A DNA stretch of 64,000 bases from Friedmanniella luteola (GCF_900105065.1 NZ_LT629749.1:1116001-1180000); one strand, 5' to 3'. Shown: positions 38,043-49,328, counted from the first letter of the stretch. Program-made: numbers and translations. The notes: generated by a model from the sequence alone, not told the origin.

Positions 38043-40157
38043 GTGGCTCCACCCGTCTCGTCCCGCACCGCCCGCCACCCCCAGGCCTACCGGCCCGCCC
38101 CCGGTTCGATCCCCGAGCAGCCCGGTGTCTACCGCTTCTCCGACGCCGAGGGCCGGGTCATCTACGTCGGCAAGGCGAAGAGCCTGCGCCAGCGGCTGAA
38201 CTCCTACTTCGCCGACCTGAGCTCGCTGCACAGCCGCACCCAGTCGATGGTGCTGACGGCCAACCGGGTGGACTGGACGGTCGTCCAGACCGAGGTCGAG
38301 GCGCTGCAGCTCGAGTACTCCTGGATCAAGGAGTACGACCCGCGGTTCAACGTGAAGTACCGCGACGACAAGTCCTACCCCTGGATGGCCGTCACGTTGA
38401 GCGAGGAGTACCCGCGCGTGACGGTGGGTCGCGGGCCGAAGAAGAAGGGCACCCGCTACTTCGGGCCGTACTCCCACGCCTGGGCGATCCGCGAGACGGT
38501 CGACCTGGTGCTGCGGGTGTTCCCGATGCGTTCCTGCCGGCCCGGGGTCTTCAAGAACCACCGGCAGCTGGGCCGGCCCTGCCTGCTCGGCTACATCGGC
38601 AAGTGCTCCGCCCCCTGCGTCGACCGGGTCAGCCCGGAGGAGCACCGCGAGATCGTCGAGGACTTCTGCCAGTTCATGGCCGGCCAGGCCGCGCCCATGC
38701 TCAAGCGGCTGGAGCGGGAGATGCAGCAGGCCAGCGCCGAGCTGGAGTTCGAGCGCGCCGCCCGGATCCGGGACGACATCGGGGCCCTGCAGCGGGCGAT
38801 GGAGCAGAACGCCGTCGTCTTCGCCGACGGCACCGACGCCGACGTCGTCGCGCTGGCCGAGGACCCGCTCGAGGTCGCGGTGCAGATCTTCCACGTCCGC
38901 GGCGGCCGCGTCCGCGGCGAACGGGGCTGGGTCGCCGACCGCTTCGACGAGGGCGACACCGGCGAGCTGGTGGAGCAGTTCCTGCTCCAGCTGTACGCCG
39001 AGTCCGACTCCTCCTCGACCGACCGGGACGCCGTCCCGCGGGAGATCCTGGTGCCGGCCCTGCCGCCGTCCCTCGAACCGCTGACCCAGCTGCTCGCCGA
39101 GCGCCGCGGCTCGAACGTGTCCATCCGCGTCCCCCAGCGCGGGGACAAGAAGCAGCTCATGGAGACGGTCGCCCGGAACGCCCAGCAGGCGCTGATCCGG
39201 CACAAGACCACCCGGGCCGGCGACCTCTCGACCCGCAACCGGGCCCTCGAGGAGATCCAGGAGGCGCTGGAGCTGCCGGGCGTGCCGCTGCGCATGGAGT
39301 GCTTCGACATCTCCAACCTGCAGGGCACCGAGGTGGTGGCCTCCATGGTGGTCTTCGAGGACGGGCTGCCGCGCAAGAGCGAGTACCGGCGCTTCGTCAT
39401 CCGGGGGGTGGACGGCCAGAACGACGTGGCGTCCATGCACGAGGTCATCACCCGACGCTTCCGGCGGCTCCTCGACGACCGTGCCGCCATGGCCACCGCC
39501 CAGGCGGCGGGCGGTGACGAGGGCCCGCTGCTCGTCGACCCGACCACGGGGGCGCCGCGCCGGTTCGCCTACGCGCCGTCGCTGGTCGTCGTCGACGGCG
39601 GGCCGCCGCAGGTGGCGGCCGCCGCCCAGGCGCTGGACGAGCTGGGCATCTCCGACGTCGCCCTCTGCGGGCTGGCCAAGCGGCTGGAGGAGGTCTGGCT
39701 GCCCGACCTCGAGGAGCCGGTGATCCTGCCGCGCACCAGCGAGGGCCTGTACCTGCTGCAGCGGCTCCGCGACGAGGCGCACCGCTTCGCCATCACCCAC
39801 CACCGCACGCGGCGGAGCAAGTCGATGGTGGAGTCGCTGCTCGACCAGGTGCCGGGGCTCGGGGAGGTCCGGCGCAAGGCGCTCATGGCCCACTTCGGCT
39901 CGCTCAAGAAGCTGCGCCTGGCGTCGGTCGAGGAGATCGCGCTGGTGCCCGGGTTCGGGCCGAAGATGGCGCAGAACATCAAGGACGCGCTGGCCGCCTC
40001 GCCGCAGCGGGAGGCGATCAACACCGCGACCGGTGAGGTCATCACCGACGAGCCGCTGGTCCGGCCGGCGCCCGCCGCCGGCCCCGAGCCGGCCGCCGTC
40101 GGCCCGTCCGACGGGCGTGCCGGGGCCGGTCGGCCCGACGCGGAACCGGGATACTAG
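38043..40157 (+). CDS. uvrC: Excinuclease ABC subunit C
   Basis: Dual-incision nuclease of nucleotide excision repair. 704 residues: GIY-YIG domain ([20 protein letters not shown]), a cysteine-rich segment ([13 protein letters not shown]), UVR motif ([18 protein letters not shown]), RNase H-like C-terminal nuclease domain ([29 protein letters not shown]) and a double helix-hairpin-helix ([30 protein letters not shown]). The Pro/Ala-rich tail of ~40 residues is extra. GTG 38043 is the start consistent with the -10. RapZ starts four bases after its stop, so uvrC-rapZ-yvcK-whiA probably form one transcript. Confidence 0.96.
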   Translation: MAPPVSSRTARHPQAYRPAPGSIPEQPGVYRFSDAEGRVIYVGKAKSLRQRLNSYFADLSSLHSRTQSMVLTANRVDWTVVQTEVEALQLEYSWIKEYDPRFNVKYRDDKSYPWMAVTLSEEYPRVTVGRGPKKKGTRYFGPYSHAWAIRETVDLVLRVFPMRSCRPGVFKNHRQLGRPCLLGYIGKCSAPCVDRVSPEEHREIVEDFCQFMAGQAAPMLKRLEREMQQASAELEFERAARIRDDIGALQRAMEQNAVVFADGTDADVVALAEDPLEVAVQIFHVRGGRVRGERGWVADRFDEGDTGELVEQFLLQLYAESDSSSTDRDAVPREILVPALPPSLEPLTQLLAERRGSNVSIRVPQRGDKKQLMETVARNAQQALIRHKTTRAGDLSTRNRALEEIQEALELPGVPLRMECFDISNLQGTEVVASMVVFEDGLPRKSEYRRFVIRGVDGQNDVASMHEVITRRFRRLLDDRAAMATAQAAGGDEGPLLVDPTTGAPRRFAYAPSLVVVDGGPPQVAAAAQALDELGISDVALCGLAKRLEEVWLPDLEEPVILPRTSEGLYLLQRLRDEAHRFAITHHRTRRSKSMVESLLDQVPGLGEVRRKALMAHFGSLKKLRLASVEEIALVPGFGPKMAQNIKDALAASPQREAINTATGEVITDEPLVRPAPAAGPEPAAVGPSDGRAGAGRPDAEPGY

Positions 40158-40161
40158 GCCG

Positions 40162-41130
40162 GTGACCAGCGACACCACCGACCCGCCCGCGGTGACCGAG
40201 GTGGGCGACGAGCCTGCGGTGGCCGTGGAGCGCACGGCGTCCGGGGCCGCGGGGGCGACCCCGGTGGCCGGCCCCGCGCCGCTCCGGCTGGTCGTCGTCA
40301 CCGGCATGTCCGGCGCCGGACGGTCCACCGCCGCCGACAACCTCGAGGACCTCGGCTGGTACGTCGTCGACAACCTGCCGCCGAACGTGCTGCCGGAGGT
40401 CTGCAACCAGGCCCGGCAGAACGGCATCGCCCGGCTCGCCGTCGTCCTCGACGTCCGCACCCGCTCCTTCTTCGACCAGCTGCCGACGATGTTCGCCGAC
40501 CTCAGCGGCGGCGGAACGCTGCCGGAGATCCTCTTCCTCGAGGCGGCCGACGACATCATCGTCCGCCGCCAGGAGTCGGTGCGCCGCCCGCACCCGCTGC
40601 AGGGCGACGGCCGGCTGCTCGACGGCATCACCCGCGAGCGCGACCTGCTGGCCACCCTGCGCGCCGCGGCCGACCTGGTGATCGACACCTCGTCGCTCAA
40701 CGTGCACCAGCTGGGCTCGCGCGTGCGCAGCGCCTACGGCGGCGACGAGCAGGACCAGCTCCGGGTCACCCTCCTCTCGTTCGGCTTCAAGAACGGCGTG
40801 CCGGTCGACGCCGACATGGTCGTCGACGTCCGCTTCCTGCCCAACCCGCACTGGGTGCCGGAGCTGCGGCCGCAGACCGGGCTCAGCCGCCCGGTCAGCG
40901 ACTACGTGCTGGGCCAGGAGGGGGCGACGCCGTTCCTGGAGCACCTGCAGGAGCTCCTCGACGTCGTCGCGGTCGGCTACGTGCGCGAGGGCAAGCGGTT
41001 CGCGACCATCGCCATCGGCTGCACCGGCGGCAAGCACCGCAGCACCTCGATGGCCGAGGAGTTCGCCCGCCGGCTGCGGGCCGCCGGCCGCCCCACCACC
41101 GTCCTGCACCGGGACCTGGGCCGCGAATGA
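40162..41130 (+). CDS. rapZ: RapZ-family nucleotide-binding protein
   Basis: 322 residues. The P-loop GMSGAGRST (Arg replacing the usual Lys) and the C-terminal RapZ domain (FGFKNGVPVDADMVVDVRFL, GCTGGKHRS) are typical of the YvcJ/RapZ family, which hydrolyses or senses nucleotides and, in enterobacteria, targets small RNAs for RNase E. In Gram-positives it sits next to yvcK and whiA, as here. The N-terminal ~40 residues are low-complexity. GTG 40162 is four bases after uvrC. Confidence 0.93.
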   Translation: MTSDTTDPPAVTEVGDEPAVAVERTASGAAGATPVAGPAPLRLVVVTGMSGAGRSTAADNLEDLGWYVVDNLPPNVLPEVCNQARQNGIARLAVVLDVRTRSFFDQLPTMFADLSGGGTLPEILFLEAADDIIVRRQESVRRPHPLQGDGRLLDGITRERDLLATLRAAADLVIDTSSLNVHQLGSRVRSAYGGDEQDQLRVTLLSFGFKNGVPVDADMVVDVRFLPNPHWVPELRPQTGLSRPVSDYVLGQEGATPFLEHLQELLDVVAVGYVREGKRFATIAIGCTGGKHRSTSMAEEFARRLRAAGRPTTVLHRDLGRE

Positions 41131-42113
41131 GCCTCGTCCCCGCGCCGACGGCCGGGCGGCCGGGTCCTCCCGGGTCGACGCTGCCCGCCGTCGTGGCGTT
41201 CGGCGGCGGGCACGGGCTCTCGGCCTCGCTGAGCGCGCTGCGGCGGGTCACGGACCGGCTGACGGCGGTGGTCACGGTGGCCGACGACGGCGGCTCCTCG
41301 GGCCGGCTGCGGGCCGAGCTGAACTGCCTCCCGCCGGGTGACCTGCGGATGGCGCTGGCGGCGCTCTGCGGGGACGACCCCTCCGGGCGGACCTGGGCCG
41401 ACGTGCTGCAGTACCGCTTCGCGAGCTCCGGTCCGCTGCGGGACCACGCCATCGGGAACCTGCTGATCGCCGGCCTCTGGGAACGGCTGGGCGACCCCGT
41501 GGCCGGTCTCGACATGGTGGCCGGGCTGCTCGGCGCCAAGGGCCGGGTGCTGCCGATGGCCGCCGTGCCGCTGCAGATCGTCGCCGACGTGATCGGGCTC
41601 GACCCGGCGCGGCCGGACGAGGTCTCGAGCATCCGGGGTCAGGCGGCGGTGGCCAGGACGACCGCCGAGGTGTGCGCCGTCCACCTGGAGCCGGCGGACC
41701 CGCCCGCCTGCCCCGAGTCGGTCGCCTCGGTCCGCGCTGCCGACTGGGCGGTGCTGGGCCCCGGCTCGTGGTTCACGTCGGTGATCCCGCACCTGCTGGT
41801 GCCGGAGCTGGCGCGGGCCGTCGAGCAGACGGCCGCCCGGCGCATCCTGACGCTCAACCTGGAACCGGCGGGGGAGACCGCCGGGTTCTCCCCGGCCAAG
41901 CACATCGAGCTGCTCGCCGAGCACGCGCCGAACCTCCGGCTGGACGTGGTGCTGGCCGACGCCAGCTTCGCCGCGGACGACCCGCACCTGGGCCGGTGGG
42001 CCCGCTCGCTGGGCGCCGACCTGGTGGTCGCCGACCTCGCCGCCCGCGACGGCTCACCGCGGCACGACACCCTCCGGCTGGCCTCGGCCTACGCGGAGAT
42101 CATGGGGGTCTGA
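41127..42113 (+). CDS. yvcK: YvcK/CofD-like gluconeogenesis and cell-wall factor
   Basis: 328 residues of the CofD-like fold: FGGGHGLSASL binds the nucleotide-sugar and DDGGSSGRLR is the family signature. YvcK (CuvA in mycobacteria) binds UDP-GlcNAc and helps direct cell-wall synthesis and growth on gluconeogenic carbon; a catalytic role is not established. Its start overlaps the rapZ stop by four bases (ATGA). Family assignment is secure, the role in this organism is inferred. Confidence 0.93.
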   Translation: MSLVPAPTAGRPGPPGSTLPAVVAFGGGHGLSASLSALRRVTDRLTAVVTVADDGGSSGRLRAELNCLPPGDLRMALAALCGDDPSGRTWADVLQYRFASSGPLRDHAIGNLLIAGLWERLGDPVAGLDMVAGLLGAKGRVLPMAAVPLQIVADVIGLDPARPDEVSSIRGQAAVARTTAEVCAVHLEPADPPACPESVASVRAADWAVLGPGSWFTSVIPHLLVPELARAVEQTAARRILTLNLEPAGETAGFSPAKHIELLAEHAPNLRLDVVLADASFAADDPHLGRWARSLGADLVVADLAARDGSPRHDTLRLASAYAEIMGV

Positions 42114-42185
42114 CGGCGTCCGCGGCCCGTCCCGGTGGGCCCGCGGCTGACCGGGGGACCGGCGGGGCCGTGGCAAGATGACCCA

Positions 42186-43172
42186 ATGGCTATGACCGCG
42201 CAGGTGAAGGCGGAGCTGGCGACCATCAAGGTCACCAAGCCCTGCTGCCGCAAGTCCGAGGTCGCAGCGACGTTGAGATTCGCCGGGGGGCTCCACATCG
42301 TCAGCGGCCGCATCGTGATCGAGGCGGAGCTGGACACCGGCGCCGCAGCCCGCCGGCTGCGGACCGACATCAGCGAGGTCTTCGGCCACCCGAGCGAGAT
42401 GGTCGTCGTCAACGGCTCCGGCATCCGGCGCGGCACCCGCTACGTGGTCCGGGTGGTCAAGGACGGCGACGCCCTCGCCCGGCAGACCGGCCTGGTCGAC
42501 TCCCGGGGCCGCCCCGCCCGCGGGCTGCCCGCGCAGGTGGTCAGCGGTGGGCTGTGCGACTGCGTCGCCGCCTGGCGCGGGGCCTTCCTGGCGCACGGCT
42601 CGCTCACCGAGCCCGGCCGCTCGATGGCCCTCGAGGTGACCTGCCCCGGCCCGGAGGCCGCCCTGGCCCTGGTCGGCGCCGCTCGCCGGCTGGGCATCTC
42701 CGCCAAGGCGCGGGAGGTGCGGGCCGTCGACCGGGTGGTCATCCGCGACGGCGACGCCATCGGCGCGCTGCTCACCCGGCTGGGTGCCCACGAGTCGCTG
42801 ATGGCGTGGGAGGAGCGGCGGATGCGCCGCGAGGTGCGGGCCTCGGCCAACCGGCTCGCGAACTTCGACGACGCGAACCTGCGCCGCTCGGCCCGAGCGG
42901 CCGTCGCCGCCGGAGCCCGCGTCGAGCGCGCCCTGGAGATCCTCGGCGACGACGTGCCCGACCACCTCAAGGCCGCCGGGCTGCTGCGCGTGCAGAACAA
43001 GCAGGCGAGCCTGGAGGAGCTGGGTCAGCTGCACCAACCGCAGCTCACCAAGGACGCCGTGGCCGGCCGGATCCGCCGGCTGCTCGCCACCGCGGACAAG
43101 CGCGCCGTCGAGCTGGGCATCCCCTCCACCGAGGCGAACCTCAGCGCGGACATGCTCGAGGACGTCGAGTGA
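42186..43172 (+). CDS. whiA: Sporulation/division regulator WhiA
   Basis: DNA-binding protein of 328 residues with a degenerate LAGLIDADG homing-endonuclease domain ([16 protein letters not shown]) and a C-terminal helix-turn-helix ([20 protein letters not shown]). In Streptomyces WhiA works with WhiB to switch on division and sporulation genes. I use ATG 42186 ([12 protein letters not shown]), the conserved N-terminus. The 72-bp gap after yvcK has no terminator, so read-through from uvrC-rapZ-yvcK is likely. Confidence 0.96.
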   Translation: MAMTAQVKAELATIKVTKPCCRKSEVAATLRFAGGLHIVSGRIVIEAELDTGAAARRLRTDISEVFGHPSEMVVVNGSGIRRGTRYVVRVVKDGDALARQTGLVDSRGRPARGLPAQVVSGGLCDCVAAWRGAFLAHGSLTEPGRSMALEVTCPGPEAALALVGAARRLGISAKAREVRAVDRVVIRDGDAIGALLTRLGAHESLMAWEERRMRREVRASANRLANFDDANLRRSARAAVAAGARVERALEILGDDVPDHLKAAGLLRVQNKQASLEELGQLHQPQLTKDAVAGRIRRLLATADKRAVELGIPSTEANLSADMLEDVE

Positions 43173-43225
43173 GCTCCCGCCCGACCGCCGTTACGACCAG
43201 GTAACACCACTCCGGCGCTGGTATC

Positions 43226-43239
43226 AGACCAGTTGGTCT
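43226..43239. promoter_or_regulatory. Palindrome in the gap promoter region
   Basis: AGACCA-GT-TGGTCT is a perfect 6+2+6 palindrome overlapping CTGGT-N5-ACCAG (43218-43232). It lies ~30 bases upstream of TAGGGT (43270-43275), the probable -10 of gap, whose ATG is at 43327. The TGGT...ACCA symmetry is typical of GntR-type operators; the regulator is unknown. Confidence 0.45.
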
Positions 43240-43272
43240 CCGGTCGTGTCCGCGCTCCGGCCGGCCCGTTAG

Positions 43273-44331
<1,059 letters not shown>

Positions 44332-44358
44332 GCCGCTGACCCGCGCACGACCTCCGTC

Positions 44359-44397
44359 CCCTGAGCCTGTCGAGGGCACCCCTCGACGGGCTCAGGG
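44359..44397. repeat. Palindromic element downstream of gap
   Basis: CCCTGAGCCTGTCGAGGG (44359-44376) pairs with 44380-44397 over 18 bp (one G-U) around CAC. It can act as the gap terminator. Its core, CCTGAGC-NN-GTCGA-R-GG, recurs at 47266-47282 downstream of rbpA, so it looks like a member of a dispersed palindromic family. Confidence 0.75.
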
Positions 44398-44434
44398 CAC
44401 GCCCGCCCGTCCCAGGACCATCCAGGAGATCCTC

Positions 44435-45643
44435 ATGAAGTCCATCGCCGACCTCGGTGACCTGCGCGGCCAGCGCGTGCTCGTCCGCTGCGACCTCAAC
44501 GTCCCGCTGGACGGGACCACGATCACCGACGACGGCCGGATCCGTGCTTCGGTGCCGACCCTGACGACGCTGCGGGACGCCGGGGCCAAGGTCGTGGTGC
44601 TGGCCCACCTCGGCCGGCCCAAGGGCGAGGTGAACCCGAAGTACTCCCTGGCGCCCGCCGCGGCCCGGCTGGGCGAGCTGCTCGGCTCCGAGGTCCGGCT
44701 GGCCACCGACGTCGTCGGCGAGTCCGCCCGGACCACCGTGGCCGCGCTGGCCGACGGCGAGGTCGCGATGCTGGAGAACGTCCGCTACGAGCCGGGCGAG
44801 GAGTCCAAGGACGAGGCCGTCCGCGGCGCGCTCGCCGACCGCTACGCCGAGCTCGGCGACGTCTTCGTCTCCGACGGCTTCGGGGTGGTGCACCGGAAGC
44901 AGGCGTCGGTCTACGACCTCGCGTCCCGGCTGCCCAGCGCCGCCGGCGGGCTCGTCGAGGCCGAGGTCACCGTGCTGCAGCGGCTGACCGAGGAGCCCCA
45001 GCGGCCCTACGTCGTGGTGCTCGGCGGGGCCAAGGTGTCCGACAAGCTCGCCGTGATCGCCAACCTGCTCAAGACCGCGGACACCCTCGTGGTCGGCGGC
45101 GGCATGGTGTTCACCTTCCTGGCCGCCCAGGGCCACGAGGTGGGCAAGTCCCTGCTGGAGACCGACCAGCTCGACGTCGTCAAGGGCTACCTCGACGAGG
45201 CCGCGGCCACCGGCAAGCAGATCCTGCTGCCGACCGACATCGTCGTGGCGCCGGACTTCAAGGCCGACGCCCCGCCCACCGTCGTCGCCGCCGACGCCAT
45301 CCCCGCCGACCAGCTGGGCCTGGACATCGGGCCGGAGTCGTCGCGGGCCTTCGCCGCCGTCATCGCGCAGGCCAGGACCGTGTTCTGGAACGGGCCCATG
45401 GGCGTTGCCGAGTGGGAGGCCTTCGCCGGTGGCACCCGGGCCGTCGCCCAGGCGCTGACCGAGGTGCACGGGCTGTCCGTGGTCGGCGGTGGGGACTCCG
45501 CGGCCGCCGTGCGCGACCTCGGCTTCGCCGACGACGCGTTCGGCCACATCTCCACCGGCGGCGGCGCCAGCCTGGAGTACCTGGAGGGCAAGACCCTGCC
45601 GGGGCTCGCCGTGCTCGACACCACCGACGCCAGGAAGGCGTGA
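44435..45643 (+). CDS. pgk: Phosphoglycerate kinase
   Basis: Transfers the acyl phosphate of 1,3-bisphosphoglycerate to ADP. 402 residues with [10 protein letters not shown] near the start, HLGRPKG substrate loop, GGAKVSDKL and the C-terminal nucleotide loop [12 protein letters not shown] 44435 with AGGAGA seven bases upstream. tpiA begins six bases after the stop. Confidence 0.97.
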   Translation: MKSIADLGDLRGQRVLVRCDLNVPLDGTTITDDGRIRASVPTLTTLRDAGAKVVVLAHLGRPKGEVNPKYSLAPAAARLGELLGSEVRLATDVVGESARTTVAALADGEVAMLENVRYEPGEESKDEAVRGALADRYAELGDVFVSDGFGVVHRKQASVYDLASRLPSAAGGLVEAEVTVLQRLTEEPQRPYVVVLGGAKVSDKLAVIANLLKTADTLVVGGGMVFTFLAAQGHEVGKSLLETDQLDVVKGYLDEAAATGKQILLPTDIVVAPDFKADAPPTVVAADAIPADQLGLDIGPESSRAFAAVIAQARTVFWNGPMGVAEWEAFAGGTRAVAQALTEVHGLSVVGGGDSAAAVRDLGFADDAFGHISTGGGASLEYLEGKTLPGLAVLDTTDARKA

Positions 45644-45648
45644 ACCCC

Positions 45649-46437
45649 ATGACCCGCAAGCCCCTGATGGCCGGCAACTGGAAGATGAACCTCACCCACG
45701 TCGAGGCGACGGGACTGGTCCAGAAGCTGGCCTGGACGCTCAGCGACAAGCGCTGGGACCCGGAGCGCTCCGAGGTGGTCGTGCTGCCGCCGTTCACCGA
45801 CCTGCGCACCGTGCAGACCCTCGTCGAGGGCGACCGGCTGAAGATCGGCTACGGCGCCCAGGACGTCTCGGCCCACGTCAAGGGCGCCTACACCGGCGAG
45901 GTGTCGGTGGAGATGCTCGCGAAGCTCAACTGCGGCTACGTGACCGTCGGGCACTCCGAGCGTCGTGAGTATCACCACGAGAGCGACGCCCTGGTCAACG
46001 CCAAGACCCTGCGCGCCCTCAGCGGCGGTGTGACCCCGATCGTCTGCGTGGGCGAGGGGCTCGACGTCCGGCAGGAGGGGGAGCAGGTGCCCCACTGCCT
46101 GGCCCAGGTGCGCGCCGCGCTGACCGACGTGTCGCCCGAGCAGGTGGCCGGGCTGGTCATCGCCTACGAGCCCGTCTGGGCGATCGGCACCGGCGAGGTG
46201 GCCACCCCGGCGGACGCCCAGGAGGTCTGCGGCGCGATCCGGACGCTGATCGGCGAGCTGCACACCCCCGAGGCCGCCGAGTCGGTCCGCGTGCTCTACG
46301 GCGGTTCGGTGAAGTCGGGCAGTGTGGCCGCCATCATGGCCCAGCCCGACGTCGACGGCTGCCTGGTCGGCGGGGCCAGCCTGCAGGTCGACGAGTTCGC
46401 GGCCATCGCGCGCTTCTACGACCTGCCCGCCGTCTGA
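45649..46437 (+). CDS. tpiA: Triosephosphate isomerase
   Basis: Interconverts dihydroxyacetone phosphate and glyceraldehyde-3-phosphate. 262 residues: AGNWKMNLT with the catalytic Lys, [10 protein letters not shown] with the catalytic His, [11 protein letters not shown] with the catalytic Glu, and the phosphate-binding [11 protein letters not shown] 45649 has AGGAAGG about nine bases upstream, inside the end of pgk; the genes are translationally close. Confidence 0.97.
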   Translation: MTRKPLMAGNWKMNLTHVEATGLVQKLAWTLSDKRWDPERSEVVVLPPFTDLRTVQTLVEGDRLKIGYGAQDVSAHVKGAYTGEVSVEMLAKLNCGYVTVGHSERREYHHESDALVNAKTLRALSGGVTPIVCVGEGLDVRQEGEQVPHCLAQVRAALTDVSPEQVAGLVIAYEPVWAIGTGEVATPADAQEVCGAIRTLIGELHTPEAAESVRVLYGGSVKSGSVAAIMAQPDVDGCLVGGASLQVDEFAAIARFYDLPAV

Positions 46438-46510
46438 GCGCTCCCCGTCCGCGAGGTCCGGCGTCGCCGCGCCCGGGTCCACTTCCCGCTCTGTGAGTTA
46501 GGCTACAACC

Positions 46511-46774
46511 GTGTTTTCCGTCCCCATGATGACCGTGCCGATCATGATCTTCTCGATCGTGCTGGTGGTCACCAGCGTCGTCCTCGCCCTGTTCGTGCTC
46601 ATGCACAAGGGTCGTGGCGGTGGCCTCTCCGACCTGTTCGGCGGCGGCATCTCGTCGTCGATGGGCGGCTCGTCGGTGGCGGAGCGGAACCTCGACCGGT
46701 TGACCATCATCATCGCGGTCGTCTGGCTCGCGGCCATCGTGGCCCTGGGCCTGCTCTACAAGATCAGCGGCTGA
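46511..46774 (+). CDS. secG: Preprotein translocase subunit SecG
   Basis: Small membrane subunit of the SecYEG channel. 87 residues with two transmembrane helices (about 9-31 and 64-84) joined by a Gly/Ser-rich cytoplasmic loop containing HKGRGGGLSDLFGGG, the family signature. GTG 46511 is six bases after TAGGCT (46499-46504), so it has its own leaderless promoter downstream of tpiA, the usual actinobacterial position. Confidence 0.94.
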   Translation: MFSVPMMTVPIMIFSIVLVVTSVVLALFVLMHKGRGGGLSDLFGGGISSSMGGSSVAERNLDRLTIIIAVVWLAAIVALGLLYKISG

Positions 46775-46883
46775 CGCCGGCGCGGCGGGGGGCTGCCGCG
46801 TCCGACGGCACGACAGCACGACCCGGCGACGTGGCAGCCGGGGCAGGGCTCACAGGGAGCAGCAGGACAGCGAGGGGGTTGAC

Positions 46884-47243
46884 GTGGCTGGTGGTGGCAG
46901 CGCCATCCGGGGGAGCCGGGTCGGGGCGGGACCGATGGGGGAGGCCGAGCGGGGCGACACCGCTCCTCGGCTCTACATCTCCTACTTCTGCGCGCGGGGG
47001 CACGAGACGCGTCCGGCGTTCGCCGTGGAGGCCACGGTGCCGGAGACGTGGGACTGCCCGCGCTGCGGGCTGACCGCGAACCGGGACTCCCTGAACCCGC
47101 CGCCGCCCACCAAGATCGAGCCCTACAAGACGCACCTCGCGTACGTCAAGGAGCGGCGCAGCGACGCCGAGGCGGCCGACATCCTGAGCGAGGCGCTGCA
47201 GGCGCTCCGGGACCGCCGCGCGCGCGGCGACGTCATCTACTGA
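46884..47243 (+). CDS. rbpA: RNA polymerase-binding protein RbpA
   Basis: Actinobacterial transcription factor that binds the housekeeping sigma factor and stabilises open complexes. 119 residues: N-terminal flexible tail and core with zinc-site residues (CARGHE, CPRCG), basic linker and the C-terminal sigma-interacting helices (DAEAADILSEALQALRDRRA). GTG 46884 with GAGGGGG about five bases upstream. Monocistronic, followed by a palindromic element. Its presence is strong evidence for the phylum. Confidence 0.94.
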   Translation: MAGGGSAIRGSRVGAGPMGEAERGDTAPRLYISYFCARGHETRPAFAVEATVPETWDCPRCGLTANRDSLNPPPPTKIEPYKTHLAYVKERRSDAEAADILSEALQALRDRRARGDVIY

Positions 47244-47265
47244 CGCCTGAGCTCGACCTCTGCGG

Positions 47266-47301
47266 CCTGAGCTCGTCGAAGGCCCGGTCGGCGAGCTCAG
47301 G
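47266..47301. repeat. Palindromic element downstream of rbpA
   Basis: CCTGAGCTCGTCGA (47266-47279) pairs with 47288-47301 over 14 bp (one G-U), loop of eight. A partial copy, CCTGAGCTCGACC, lies at 47246-47258. The core is shared with the element after gap (44359-44397). It lies between converging rbpA and pgl and can act as a terminator for both. Confidence 0.7.
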
Positions 47302-47333
47302 GGCCGTGCGCCCAGAGCGGAGGGAGCGCGGGC

Positions 47334-48089
47334 TCAGAAGCGCCCGCGCTGCGCGAGGTCCGGGGGCAGCCGCCCGGCGGCGGCGTGGTCCAGCAGCCAG
47401 AGGGTGCGGGAGCGCCCGTGCGCGCCCGCGCCGGGCACCTGCACCGGCCCGGCCCCCTGCAGGGCCAAGGCGGTCGCGTCGGCCTTGTCCTCGCCGCTCA
47501 CGAGGAACCAGACCTCCGCCGAGGCGTTGATGACCTCCAGCGTCAGGCTGATCCGGTCGGGCGGGGGCTTCGGTGCGTTGCGGACGGCGACGACCCGCCC
47601 CTCGGCGTGCGACGACGGGTGCTCGGGGAACAGCGACGCCACGTGGCCGTCGGGTCCCAGGCCCAGCAGGCAGACGTCGAAGCGGGTGCCGCCCAGCTCC
47701 GACGCGTAACCCGCCGCGGCGTCGTCGAGGCCGGCGCCGCCGTCGGGGGCCGGCATCGGGTGGACGCGCTCGGCGGCGAGCCCGAGGGGCCGCAGCAGCT
47801 CCAGCACGGGGGCGTCGTTGCGGTCGTCGTCCCCGGCGGGCACGAACCGCTCGTCCCCCCACCACAGCTCGACACGGCCCCAGTCGACCGCCGACGAGCG
47901 GCCCTCCGCGGCCAGCCGACCGTAGGCCCTGGTGGCGATCCGGCCCCCGGTCAGGCAGACCTGGGGGACGCGACCGCCGCCCTGGAGCTCGGTGATCCGC
48001 GCCAGCAGCCGGGCGGCCAGCGCCTCGGCCACGGCGTCCGCGTCGGCGTGCAGCAGGATCTCCGGGGCGGGGACGTCGGGCTGGGTCAT
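47334..48089 (-). CDS. pgl: 6-phosphogluconolactonase
   Basis: Hydrolyses 6-phosphogluconolactone in the oxidative pentose phosphate pathway. 251 residues of the DevB/NagB fold: CLTGGRIATRAYG near the N-terminus, WWGDERFVP, and GLGPDGHVASLFPEH, the family signature. ATG 48089 has a GGGAGG-rich region upstream. It lies directly after tal with an intervening hairpin; zwf and opcA, which normally come between in actinobacteria, are absent here. Confidence 0.93.
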   Translation of the reverse strand: MTQPDVPAPEILLHADADAVAEALAARLLARITELQGGGRVPQVCLTGGRIATRAYGRLAAEGRSSAVDWGRVELWWGDERFVPAGDDDRNDAPVLELLRPLGLAAERVHPMPAPDGGAGLDDAAAGYASELGGTRFDVCLLGLGPDGHVASLFPEHPSSHAEGRVVAVRNAPKPPPDRISLTLEVINASAEVWFLVSGEDKADATALALQGAGPVQVPGAGAHGRSRTLWLLDHAAAGRLPPDLAQRGRF

Positions 48090-48120
48090 GCGGACCTCCG
48101 GGAGGGGTGGGGACAGGGGT

Positions 48121-48158
48121 GCGGGCCGCCACCGGGGAGTGCCCCGGTGACGGCCCGC
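48121..48158. terminator. Hairpin between tal and pgl
   Basis: Two stacked stems, GCGGGCCG (48121-48128) with 48151-48158 and ACCGGGG (48131-48137) with 48142-48148, around the loop AGTG with a 2x2 internal loop. It lies seven bases past the tal stop (minus strand), where zwf would begin in the standard operon, and probably terminates or attenuates the tkt-tal transcript. Confidence 0.75.
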
Positions 48159-48164
48159 CTGGTC

Positions 48165-49328
48165 CTACTGCGAGTCGTGCGTGACGTCCGGGTCGGCCGA
48201 CTGGCCGGGGCTGGACTTGCCCTGGTCGGCGTCGCGGAGCGCCGTCTGCACCGTCTCGACCAGCTCGCTCCAGGACTTGTCGAACTTCTCGAGGCCCTCG
48301 CGCTCGAGGACGGCGACGACGTCGTCGAAGTCGACGCCCACGGCGGTCAGCCGGTCGATGACCTGCTGCGCGTCGGGCCCGGTCCCGCTCACCTTGTCGC
48401 CCTGCAGCTCGCCGTGGTCGGCGAAGGCCTGCATCGTCTTCTCGGGCATGGTGTTGACGGTGCCCGCGACGACGAGCTCGCTGACGTAGAGGGTGTCGGG
48501 CAGGTCCGGGTCCTTGACGCCGGTCGAGGCCCAGAGCGGCCGCTGCCGGTTGGCCCCCTGGGCCTCCAGCGCCGTCCAGCGCTCGGAGGAGAACTGCTCC
48601 TCGTACAGGGCATAGGCGAGCCGCGCGTTGGCCAGCGCCGCCTGGCTCTTCAGCGCCTTCGCCTCGTCGGTGCCGACGGCGTCGAGACGCTTGTCGACCT
48701 CGCTGTCCACCCGGGAGACGAAGAACGAGGCCACGGAGTGGATCTGGCCGAGGTCGTGGCCGTTGGCCGCAGCCTGCTCCAGGCCCGAGAAGTAGGCGTC
48801 GATGACGCCCCGGTAGCGCTCGAGCGCGAAGATCAGCGTGACGTTGACGCTGATGCCCTCGGCGATCGAGCGGGTGATCGCCGGGAGTCCTTCGACGGTG
48901 GCCGGGATCTTGATCAGGACGTTCGGCCGGTCCACGATCTTGAACAGGTCCGCGGCCTCGGCGACCGTGCCGTCGGTGTCCTTGGCCAGCCCCGGCTCCA
49001 CCTCGATGGAGACGCGGCCGTCGTAGCCCTTCGACGACGCGTAGACGTCGCTGAACACGTCGCAGGCGTGCCGGACGTCGTCGGTGGTCAGCGCCTTGAT
49101 GGCGTCCTCGACGCTGGAGTCGACGGCGGCGAGCTCGCGCATCTGCTCGTCGTACTGCTCGCCCTTGGCCAGGGCCGAGGCGAAGATCGTCGGGTTGGTG
49201 GTGACGCCCACCACCGACGACGTCGCGGCCAGGTCGGCCAGGTTTCCGGTCTTGAGCCGCTCGCGCGACAGGTCGTCGAGCCAGATGGACACGCCCGCGT
49301 CGGCGAGCTGCTTCAGTCGGTCACTCAT
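48165..49328 (-). CDS. tal: Transaldolase
   Basis: Transfers dihydroxyacetone units between sugar phosphates in the non-oxidative pentose phosphate pathway. 387 residues with [11 protein letters not shown] near the N-terminus and the Schiff-base Lys in [15 protein letters not shown]; the actinobacterial long form. ATG 49328 is preceded by GGAGGA. Downstream of tkt by 47 bp in the same direction. Confidence 0.96.
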   Translation of the reverse strand: MSDRLKQLADAGVSIWLDDLSRERLKTGNLADLAATSSVVGVTTNPTIFASALAKGEQYDEQMRELAAVDSSVEDAIKALTTDDVRHACDVFSDVYASSKGYDGRVSIEVEPGLAKDTDGTVAEAADLFKIVDRPNVLIKIPATVEGLPAITRSIAEGISVNVTLIFALERYRGVIDAYFSGLEQAAANGHDLGQIHSVASFFVSRVDSEVDKRLDAVGTDEAKALKSQAALANARLAYALYEEQFSSERWTALEAQGANRQRPLWASTGVKDPDLPDTLYVSELVVAGTVNTMPEKTMQAFADHGELQGDKVSGTGPDAQQVIDRLTAVGVDFDDVVAVLEREGLEKFDKSWSELVETVQTALRDADQGKSSPGQSADPDVTHDSQ

